Assembly: GCA_043719475.1 (NCBI GenBank)
Contig: JAYSTS010000293.1
Span: forward strand, 15,782-79,781
Reading direction: 5' to 3'
Length of the DNA: 64,000 nucleotides
Origin: SYFY01 sp043719475
GTDB taxonomy: Bacteria > Pseudomonadota > Gammaproteobacteria > Pseudomonadales > Azotimanducaceae
Shown: positions 43,451 to 52,900 of the stretch, piece by piece
How positions within the stretch are numbered: position 1 is the first letter of the stretch
How the letters are laid out: each line of letters opens with the position of its first letter
The notes under the pieces: generated by a model
What the model saw: only the letters and a program-made list of their open reading frames with translations
The model's database searches: none
Told to the model about the DNA's origin: nothing
Made by a program: the position numbers and the translations under genes

Positions 43451-45280
43451 ATGTGCGGGATAGCAGGTTACATCGCCCGTCGAGGGCGAGCAGTGGATCG
43501 GGAACGGCTGACAGCGATGTGTGCTGCGGTAAGTCATCGTGGGCCAGATGGCACGGGACTGACGATCACCGGAAGTGTCGGGCTGGGACACCGACGCCTC
43601 TCAATCTTTGATCTCTCGGCCGACGGGGCGCAGCCAATGCTCGATCCACAGTCGGGTCGCAGCATCATCTTCAATGGGGCCATTTACAATTACCTGGAAT
43701 TGCGTGCGGACCTCGCCAACAGGGGGCGACGCTTTTACACCGGCACCGATACCGAGGTCATTCTCGCGGCTTACGACACGTGGGGTTCAGACTGTGTGAA
43801 CCACTTCAATGGCATGTGGGCATTCGCGATCCACGACCCGCAGGCAGGCATCGTGTTCTGCTCCCGCGATCGCTTTGGCATCAAACCGTTTTACTATGTC
43901 GAGACCACCGATTGTCTTGCTTTCGGTTCAGAAATTCGTCAGTTGTTACCACTGTTGCCTGCTGTCCGTGTGTGCCATGAGGTATTGATCGATTTCGTTT
44001 TTTCCGATCGCTGCGAACACCGGGAAGACACGTTTTTCGACTCCGTCCGCAAGCTGCCAGCGGGTTGCAATCTGACCTATCGGCTGGATCAGGACCGTCA
44101 TTTCCAGGAACGGTACTATCGTCTTGAACGACGAACGGATCTCGAGAAGATCTCCCTCGACGATGCCATCGCTTTGTACAAAGACGGATTGGAAGACGCT
44201 GTGCGCTTGCGTCTGCGCTCAGATGCGCCGCTTGGGACTTGCCTCAGCGGTGGTCTGGACAGTTCCAGTGTCGCTAGCCTGGCAGCAACTCTCTACCATC
44301 AGCCCGATGGAATGGCGTTCGCCGCTGTCACAGCGGTGAGCGAAGACCCGGACAATGACGAATCGGCTTATGCTCGCTCGGTAGCCATTAATGCTGGTCT
44401 GCATTGGCTAACGACAAAGCCAGACTACGCAGCATTCGAGTCGTCCATCGAAGCAGTCGTTGAAGCCCAGGAAGAGCCCTTCGCCGGTCCTTCGATTTGT
44501 ATGCAGTACTTTGTCATGCGCACCGCACGCGAGTCTGGACTGAAGGTATTGCTTGATGGGCAGGGCGGTGACGAAACGCTATTGGGTTACGAACGCTATT
44601 TCGCCGCCCACTATCTCGCTATACGACGCCGTCACGGATGGCGGGCAATGATGAGCAGCATGCGTTCAAGTGCCAGACACAACGCTCGCATGTCGCCTCG
44701 AATAATTGCGGGATACCTCGCTTATTTTTCTTCGCCCCAAGCGCGCTATTGGCAATACAAGCGACGCCATCACTACCTGACACAATCACCCGCCATCCCT
44801 GATCATCTGATCCGTTACGCAGAGGCCAGTCGTGACGAGTTTGAGCTGCAACGACTGGAAATCGAAACTACCAATCTGCCGGCTTTGTTGCGCTACGAAG
44901 ACAAAAACGCCATGTGGCATGGGGTTGAAACGCGCCTGCCTTTTCTCGACTACCGTCTGGTCGAAACCGCACTGGCGTTACCTGGCGAGTACAAGGTAAG
45001 GGAGGGTTGGACCAAATACGTGCTGCGCAGAGGAATGTCCGGGATATTGCCGGACCACATCGCCTGGCGACGCGACAAGCGCGGTTTTGAAGCGCCAGAA
45101 TCTATTTGGCTGGCTCGTCACTCGAATCAAATGGAAAATATGGTCAGAAATTCAAGGGTTCTGGCGTCTGTGTGCGACACCAGTCGATTACATTCCGCGT
45201 ACAGCTCACTCGATCCAGGCACACGGTGGCGCCTCTACAGCGTCGCTTTATGGGAGGAGTGCTTCAGCGTCTCTGCGTGA
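43451..45280 (+). CDS. AsnB-type glutamine amidotransferase (WbpS-like)
   Basis: 609-residue class II amidotransferase. Cys2 (MCGIAGYI) is the glutaminase nucleophile, with SHRGPDG, FNGAIYNYLELR and RDRFGIKPFYY in the N-terminal domain. The C-terminal synthetase domain has the PP-loop TCLSGGLDSSSVA and VLLDGQGGDETLLGY. Within O-antigen loci such proteins (for example Pseudomonas WbpS) amidate uronic acids rather than making asparagine. It lies 70 bases after WbpG-like copy 2, so it probably acts in the same pathway. True asparagine synthetase cannot be excluded. Confidence 0.9.
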   Translation: MCGIAGYIARRGRAVDRERLTAMCAAVSHRGPDGTGLTITGSVGLGHRRLSIFDLSADGAQPMLDPQSGRSIIFNGAIYNYLELRADLANRGRRFYTGTDTEVILAAYDTWGSDCVNHFNGMWAFAIHDPQAGIVFCSRDRFGIKPFYYVETTDCLAFGSEIRQLLPLLPAVRVCHEVLIDFVFSDRCEHREDTFFDSVRKLPAGCNLTYRLDQDRHFQERYYRLERRTDLEKISLDDAIALYKDGLEDAVRLRLRSDAPLGTCLSGGLDSSSVASLAATLYHQPDGMAFAAVTAVSEDPDNDESAYARSVAINAGLHWLTTKPDYAAFESSIEAVVEAQEEPFAGPSICMQYFVMRTARESGLKVLLDGQGGDETLLGYERYFAAHYLAIRRRHGWRAMMSSMRSSARHNARMSPRIIAGYLAYFSSPQARYWQYKRRHHYLTQSPAIPDHLIRYAEASRDEFELQRLEIETTNLPALLRYEDKNAMWHGVETRLPFLDYRLVETALALPGEYKVREGWTKYVLRRGMSGILPDHIAWRRDKRGFEAPESIWLARHSNQMENMVRNSRVLASVCDTSRLHSAYSSLDPGTRWRLYSVALWEECFSVSA

Positions 45281-45335
45281 AATCATCATCCATGCAAGTC
45301 GGTCGTTCGTCGCCATAGCTCTTTCCGGTAATTCT

Positions 45336-45361
45336 GATCAATTCACTCGTGCGAATTGATC
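45336..45361. repeat. REP-like inverted repeat
   Basis: GATCAATTC (45336-45344) and GAATTGATC (45353-45361) form a perfect 9-base inverted repeat with an 8-base loop, followed by CGACCTT. A related sequence occurs at 57339-57376. It lies 55 bases after the asnB-like stop and lacks a T-run, so it is not a clear terminator. Confidence 0.5.
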
Positions 45362-46019
45362 CGACCTTCCTTAGGCCAGAATCATCACGGCAATTTCGTG
45401 TTTGATGATGGGTCCGTTACACTGCACCGCAGAGGTTGTAGCTTGGGGTGCTGGATCGTTCTGCTCCCTAGTCAAAGTAGGCAACCCTCACTTTTTCTTA
45501 GATCGAAGTGTGAGATCAAGCCGTGCCCAAATACACGCGGCAAGTGTCGGCATGCATGCGGTTAAAACAGGAATACTCAAGCGGCTGTTAGCCCGTTTAC
45601 TCGGCTCTGTCTCTATATCCAGCTAGCAGAAAACCAGCCGCTGAATCCCCGCTGACACTCGGAGCACCCTCATGACCAAGTCGATGTCGCGGGTGATGCA
45701 CATCACCACGGTGCACACTCGCGACGACATCCGCATCTTCCGGAAGGAATGTGTGTCGCTGGCGCGTTCTGGTTCCGGCAGATCGCCGAGCACAGGTCAC
45801 CGCTCAGTCGACGCATCGTTCCCGCTTCGGGCAATCCCCGTAAGCACAAATCCATAACCTCACCGGATGTTTCGCCAAACAAAAAAACCAACGGCGCTCA
45901 TCGCTGCTCTGACGCCTGCCGCCACACTCAGATCGAGCCCGGAAAACACACGGAAGCATTACGGAACGACCATTCGCGCTACAGTGAGATGACCCAGACG
46001 TTGACGACAGGAGCAGAGG
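45362..46019. other. Stretch with only gene fragments
   Basis: Apart from the glycosyltransferase remnant annotated separately at 45672, I see no intact gene in this roughly 660-base stretch at the end of the first polysaccharide block. Confidence 0.5.
45672..45768 (+). pseudogene. 5' fragment of a family 4 glycosyltransferase
   Basis: ATG 45672 opens a frame whose first 33 codons match the N-terminal strand and helix of GT4 enzymes: RVMHITTVHTRDDIRIFRKE then CVSLA, the typical HxxTVHxRxDxRIFxKEC pattern. After that the frame loses all similarity and ends within 30 codons, so the gene is truncated. It suggests that the polysaccharide locus once had another transferase here. Confidence 0.6.
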
Positions 46020-46478
46020 ATGAAGCCGAGATGGTCCTTACTTGTTGGAGCAGCGGTAATGGCGGGTGTCGGGGTTTTTCTGTTCAGTTTCATGACAAGC
46101 GATCAGGGACATCGCATCCGTTCCGGAGACTCGCCGAAAGAAGCCATACATCCAGAGGAGCCGATACAGCATTCGCACCCACCGGTGAGAGAAGAAATGT
46201 CGATCGTTCCTGGCATCACAGACCATCCGCAGAGTGATGCTGGTGACGGCGGAACAACTGCAGACGCAACCGGCTTGTTCGTCGAGAACAGGACGCCGTT
46301 CAATGTTGGCGCGACGTCGATCCACCCGGATGATGCTGATCCGGATGAAGCCGATTCGGAAGTTGTACACGACGTTGGCGGTCGTCTCGAAAACCCACTG
46401 CAAGAGGTGCAGGTACACAGTGGAGAACCGGTGCGCGATATCGGCCCGCACGTGGACCCGATGAATACTTCCGAATAG
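46020..46478 (+). CDS. Hypothetical membrane-anchored acidic protein
   Basis: 152 residues, not recognised. One N-terminal membrane segment (about residues 6-25, LLVGAAVMAGVGVFLFSF) is followed by a long, hydrophilic, Asp/Glu/His/Pro-rich and probably disordered periplasmic tail. A GGAG-containing site lies just upstream of the ATG. It precedes a small secreted protein and the giant subtilisin-like protein on the same strand and may belong with them. Confidence 0.55.
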   Translation: MKPRWSLLVGAAVMAGVGVFLFSFMTSDQGHRIRSGDSPKEAIHPEEPIQHSHPPVREEMSIVPGITDHPQSDAGDGGTTADATGLFVENRTPFNVGATSIHPDDADPDEADSEVVHDVGGRLENPLQEVQVHSGEPVRDIGPHVDPMNTSE

Positions 46479-46626
46479 ATCGATTCCGGAGCCTGAAACA
46501 AGCCCGCTCTCCGAAGTTATTGCGAAATATCCAATTACATCCACACGGTTGCCGGTTCGACTCTGTTGTGGTCTGCTGACCCAAAACGGGGTAGTGATGA
46601 CAGGACGTCACAAGGAGAAGTCAATC

Positions 46627-46989
46627 ATGTCTAGCACTCTGCGCCGGGTTTTGTGCGCCTTGGCTATTTACCTGCCGATAATGTCGACAACCGCATTGGC
46701 GGATCGTGCAACGATCGTAGCGAATCCGGTACGCATACTTGTTTCAGAAAATACGTTTGGTGGCTGTATGGTGCAGCTCAGCGTTGATCCACAATCGATG
46801 CTGCCTAACTGCGGCTCGGCGTGGGTGACGATGAGCTGCGATGGAACTTTCATGCCGAAGGATGTTTCCGACCGGTTGCTCGAACAGGCACAAATGGCGT
46901 TCGCGCTTGACAAGGGACTCTCGGTCTACATAGACGACTCCCGACGACACAATGGATATTGCCTCGCCTATCGCGTCGACATCTGGTAG
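46627..46989 (+). CDS. Small secreted protein with four cysteines
   Basis: 120 residues from ATG 46627, which has AAGGAG about nine bases upstream. There is a clear signal peptide (RRVLCALAIYLPIMSTTALA, cleavage near ADR). The mature part of about 95 residues has Cys in GGCMVQL, LPNCGS, MSCDG and GYCLAYRV, enough for two disulfides. The pattern resembles a family of small exported gammaproteobacterial proteins I cannot name with certainty. It ends 10 bases before the subtilisin-like gene, so it is probably co-transcribed with it. Confidence 0.7.
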   Translation: MSSTLRRVLCALAIYLPIMSTTALADRATIVANPVRILVSENTFGGCMVQLSVDPQSMLPNCGSAWVTMSCDGTFMPKDVSDRLLEQAQMAFALDKGLSVYIDDSRRHNGYCLAYRVDIW

Positions 46990-46999
46990 CGACGGCTGA

Positions 47000-49900
47000 G
47001 TGGATTCGCCAACCGTGCGACAACTTCGACGGATTCTTCTGACCGGATTTTTGTGCCTGCTGGCACTTCTAGCTGGCAGCGTAGTTTACCTGCGAACATA
47101 TTCAGTTCCCTTGGCAGCGGTACCACGACCCTTGATTTCCGCCGTGCAGTGGGCAGGAGGGGCGATCACGTTGCCCATCCGGAAAGATCTGGACACCACC
47201 AGGCGGGTGGGGCGGGTCAAGCCACCCTTTGTAGAAGGCCAATTGCTGGTTCAGCTGCAGTCTGGCACCACCGCTGTTCAGCGAGATCAGCTGATCGCCC
47301 TTCTCGGCGGCAAGCTCCTTGAGACATTTCAGGATCGTGACGGTCTTTTCCTCATAGAGCTTGGACGTGGCCTGTCAGTCACAGAAGGTGTCCGCCTCTT
47401 GAAGGCGTCTGCCGGGGTTGAACACACCGGCCCCAATCATCTCTACTACCTCGACGCACTGCCGAACGACATGTTCTTCCGCGATCAATGGGGCCTGCAC
47501 ACGGGCAGCTCGACAGACCCCAAAGACCCCGACCTGGATGCAGTGGAGGTATGGGACACTTACACCGGTAGTGACACTGCAGTGATCGGTGTGGTTGACA
47601 GCGGGGTCGACTACCGCCACATCGACCTGGCCGGAAACATGTGGGTGAACAGTCAGGAAATTTCCGGCAACGCACTGGATGACGATCGCAATGGTTATGT
47701 CGATGATGTTCACGGCATTGATGCGATCGACCGGACCGGTGATCCATTAGACGACGAAGGACACGGCACCCATGTGGCGGGAACAATTGGCGCGGTAGGC
47801 AACAATGGCCTAGGTGTGTCTGGTGTGGCGTGGACAACCCGTATCGCCGCGTGCAGGTTCCTGGACCGCAGCGGTGCGGGAACGGAAGCGGATGCAATCC
47901 GTTGTTTTGACTACTTCTCGGCGCTCAAGGCGCGTGGCGTCAACGTGGTCGCCATCAACGCGTCGTGGGGGAGTGAACGCAATTCAGTGCCGCTGAGTGA
48001 TGCCATCGACCGTCTTCGACAGCGAGGCGTCGTGGTCGTGGCCGCCGCCGGGAACGACGGCGTGAATACCGACCAGCGTCCCCACTATCCTTCCGCATAC
48101 CCCCTCTCCAACATTGTCTCCGTGGGCTCCATTGGCCGCGGTGGCCAGTTGTCCTCGTTCTCGAATACCGGCGCGCTGTCAGTCGATCTGTTCGCCCCGG
48201 GCGAGGAGATCCTGAGCACCCGGCCAGGTGATGCGCTCGCCATCCAGAGTGGCACGTCCATGGCAACGCCACATGTGACCGGCATGATCGGTCTACTGGC
48301 CTCTGAAGATTCGACGTTGACAGCGAATAATCTGATCAGCCACGTCATCGCTACGGTGACACCCGTCGATGCCTTGCGCGCCCGCTCAGTCAGCGGAGGC
48401 ATTGCTCATCTCCAGTTGCCAGACAGAGATCGTGACGCTGACGGCATGGATGACCGTTGGGAACGGCGATATGGCCTCAATCCGGTAGATGGTACAGATG
48501 GCACGCGAGATCCTGATGGTGACGGTCTCGACAACCTCCGCGAGTTTCGCGCCGGAACCTCGCCGATCAGCGCTGATACGGATAGTGATGGTCTTTCCGA
48601 TCGGCGCGAGATCGTCGATCTCGGCAGCAATCCGCTGCTTGCAGACACGGATGGTGATGGCCTAACGGACCTGCGGGAAACGGAAATCGGCACCCGGCCC
48701 ATCGATGCCGACAGCGATGACGATGGTCTGAGTGACGGCGACGAGCTGGCTTCACCGGATTCGGATCCGCTGCGTGCCGATACGGATGGCGATGGCATGG
48801 GTGACGGATTTGAACGCAGGCATCGTCTCAACCCACGTGATGGCGCGGATGCTACGCAAGATATCGATGGTGATGGCCTGGACAATCGTGCTGAAGCCGG
48901 CGCGGGTACGAATCCGAGATCCCGGGATTCCGACGCAGACGACTTGTCTGATTTCGATGAACTGCGGAATTATTCGACACAACCGATGAATCCCGATTCC
49001 GATGCGGATGGCATGGGTGACGGCTGGGAAGTGCGTTACGCGTTCAACCCCTTGTCAGCAAGTGATGGCAGCCAGGACGCCGATGGTGATGGTGCTCTCA
49101 ATCGCGAGGAATTTGCGGCAGGCAGTGATCCCCGGGATGCAGGCTCCAGACCACCCAGCAGACCCTGGTCAGGACTTCTCGGTAATGCGGCTCGAACCGG
49201 CCACGTGCCCGTCGCGACGCCAGGCGGGATGGTGGAACAGCGCTGGTCCAGGGCTGCAGACAATTCGGTGACTGGCGAATCGGTGACCATTGGCGGAGGT
49301 CTCGTGCTCGACGTGCGCTCGTTTGCGCCTTCAGCCGGGGTCATCGCGCGGAGTCTTCTGGATGGCAGCGAGCAATGGCGGTATGAACATCCTGACTCGG
49401 TCATGGCGGTACAACCTGTCATCAGCCGAAACCGGATCATCGCCGCATTCAAGAATTCATTCGGCGGATTCTCACTGGTTGGCTTCGATCTCGCGGGCAA
49501 GGTCGAGTACGTGCGCAATCTGGGCCAGATCGACAGCGCGGAATACAACAGCCGATTGATGGTGATCGACAACCAGGGCTTCTTCTCTGCCGGCACCTCG
49601 CTGATTGCGTTTACCGCATCCACCGGCGTGCAGGAATGGCGTCAGGAAGTACCAAGCGCCTCCACGTTCCTGCAACCGAGGTGGGTGGCGGCGGCCAGCA
49701 GAAACCAGGTGGGCGTCTTCAGCAATCAGACACTCCATCTCTACGGCCGCGCCAACGGTGCTCTGCAGACCCAGATCGGTTACAGCGACTGCGGTCGCGG
49801 CGAAGATTCGACGGTGTTCTTCGATGCTGTCGGTGAACCCTACCTGCATTTGCCCGGGTGTATCGCACGATTCGACGTAGCGAATCGCCGTGTTCGATGG

Positions 49901-52900
49901 GTGCGAACCGATGTCGCGCAGGCGTTCAGGCCTACTGTGGCAGGAGAAACCATCATCGCGGAACAGCAGGGATATGCCATCGTCGGCATCAATACCGCGG
50001 ACGGTTCGAATCGCTGGACCTGGGATTCGGGGAGTTACATCAACGCCGAACCCGTTTCTTCGAGCACCCATTTTTTCGTCTCGGAATCCGGGCGAACACT
50101 GGCAATGGCGTTCGCCGATCGCAGCATCAGCTGGCAACTGCCTCAGGCCGGTCAGATGGCGTTTAGCGACGACGGGGTTTTTGTATTGCGCGACTCGCTC
50201 GGGTTGTCTCTGTTCAACCTGGATGGCGACCTCGACGGTGATGGGCTGCCGGACTGGTGGGAGCGGGCTTTCCGGCTGTCCGTGACCAATCCCGCCGATG
50301 CGGGCGCGGACGCAGATGCGGACGGTCTCAGCAACCTCGACGAATTCCGCGCGCGTTCACATCCGCGCAATGCGGACACCGACGGTGACGGTGCAGACGA
50401 CGGTGCAGAGCGCAGCGCCGGCACCAATCCGGTCGAGCCCGATACCGACGGTGACGGACTACGTGATGGTGCCGAGATCAACCAGTATCGGAGCAATCCG
50501 GTCCTGACCGATTCCGATAGCGACCAAGTCTCCGATGGCGAAGAAGTCAATCGCCACCGGACCGATCCGAACGATTCGGCGAGCAAGCCGGATTTCATTT
50601 TTAGCGCGAACCATTCATTCGAGACGGAGTTGCCTTCGGACTGGCGTAATGATCCGTCATCCGGTGGTAACTGGCGCCGGAGTACGTCCCAGGCAAGCGA
50701 TGGGCAATACGCACTGGAGGCGATGCAAACGCCAGGTCGGATAGGCGTTCGCATTGAATGGCGCGGAAGATTTGCCAAGGGTGAACTGGTGTTTGATCTG
50801 CTCCTGCCGAACACGATCTCTTCATTTGTAATCACTGCAAATGACAGCGAACGGATCCTCTATGTGCCGGGCGGCACAGCCGGCTGGCAGACCTTTCGTG
50901 TAGCCATTCGGGAAGGTGTAACGTCGATCAGTTTTGAGGCCGCGGATGGCAGCCCGGCAGAAGGGAGACCTGCAGGTTTTCTGGACAACATTCGGTTCAG
51001 AAAGCCCGTGCCGTTTGGACTGAGTGGTGACAACCTCATCGTTCGGGCGAACGGGATGCTGCACGAATACACTGCGGACGGGCGGGCCGTGCGGGCACCG
51101 GTACCGCAGCCTGAAGGAACAAGCAGCACCTCGGTCGCGACCACCACGCGGCACGAAGTGGTTGTTCGCGACTACCGTGTGTGGCACTTCTACAACCCGA
51201 TAAACGACTCTTGGCGGAAGGTTGACGACCAGGTCGCCGACGTATTCGGTTCGCCGGTCGCGACCCCGGATTCACTGCTCATGGCAGGACGGGGCGGTCG
51301 CATCGTGCGTTATGACCTGAACGGCCAGTTTCGGCAGCTGGCAGGCGACCCTGGCACGACAGCACACGTCACCTACGGTGCAGATGGATACGTCTACACA
51401 AACGACTACTTCGGTGTGGTTCGCCGATATGACCCTGTTCGTTATCAGCTGCAGGCCGAGATATCACTCGGGATCGATTTTCGCGGCCCTCTCGCCGTTG
51501 ACGCGGACGGGAGAATTCTCGTCCGACATCAGTCCGGTATCAGCCGTTTCGATTCGACCGGGCAGCCACTTGCCGAGGTGTCCGAGAACAGCACCATTGG
51601 CGCAGAGCATCTCCTGATCGACCTCAGGCAGCGAATCATCCTCCCCTCATCCGCGTCGTTCAGTGTAGTTGCGAAAGACCTGTCGAGCTCCCGCAACGTA
51701 ACACTCGACAACGGCCTTCCCTCCTGGGCCCTGATTGGCGTCACCCAGTTCCTTCGAGGCGGCGCAGACACCGATCTCGATGGCTGTGCAGACTGGTGGG
51801 AACTCTCCTACGGATTGTTGCCATTCCAGCGAGCGGATGGAGCAGCGGATCCGGATGCGGACGGGTTGCCTAATTCGGGCGAATGTGCGGCGGGAGCCAA
51901 TCCCCGAGTTGCTGATTCCGACGGTGATGGCCTGACGGATCGTGATGAGGTCACACTGGGCAGCAATCCAGCTGAAACCGATTCGGATGACGATGGCCTG
52001 TCCGACTCTGACGAGCGCAGTCGGGGGACGTCTCCGGTGCGGGCGGACACCGACGCCGATGGCCTGACTGATCCGGATGAGATCAATCGAACCGGCACCA
52101 ATCCGATCAACGCCGATACGGACCGGGACGGCATGCCGGACGGTTTTGAAGAACGGGAGGGTCTGAATCCCCGCGATCCAGCGGACGGTGCCCGGGACAC
52201 CGATGGAGACGGTCTTGTAACTTCTGAAGAGTTCAGACGCGGCACTTCGTTCCGTCTGGCCGATACCGATCGGGATGGCCTCGCGGATGGCGAAGAGCTG
52301 AGACGTGGAACCGGGCCTCTGCAACGGGATACCGACGCTGATCTCCTCCCCGACGGTTTTGAAGTTGCCAACGGTTTCAATCCGCTGCTGGCGGATGATG
52401 CAAACCTCGACAGTGACGGCGATGGCTTCAGCAATCTTGTAGAAGCGCGCTACACGGCGAATCCACGAACCGGCACCAGTACACCAAGACCTGGTGCGTG
52501 GACCGGAGAGCAGGGCGATGCCACGCATCGGGGTTTTGCCCCGGTGCGTATCGACACCTCGAGACTCGCCCGTCGCTGGGTGTTGCGCCCGGATGGGCAG
52601 TCGGAGGAACGGTTGAATCCGATGGCGGTGGGACATGGAAAGCTGTATGCAACCTATTACCCCTCCTCCAGCGGAATCGGGAGCATTGTCGCCTTGAACG
52701 CAGTGACGGGTCAGCGGCTCTGGCGCAATCAGGTCGCAGATGCGACTGCGCTGGGCCCGCCCTCTCTCAATCGCCTGCGTATCGCCGTTGCTGCAGCGTT
52801 GCCGGGCAACGTTTCCGCGGTGCTCGCCATCGATGGCGCAACCGGATCGACAAGGTGGCAAACGGAGTCGTTCGGAACAGCAGACCAGCTGATGCCGATG

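Noticed and set aside
48420..49150. Tandem repeat DNA that could be mistaken for a CRISPR or satellite array
   Set aside because: Repeats are imperfect, in frame and encode DxDxDGxxD units, so they are protein repeats. No CRISPR array was seen in the window.
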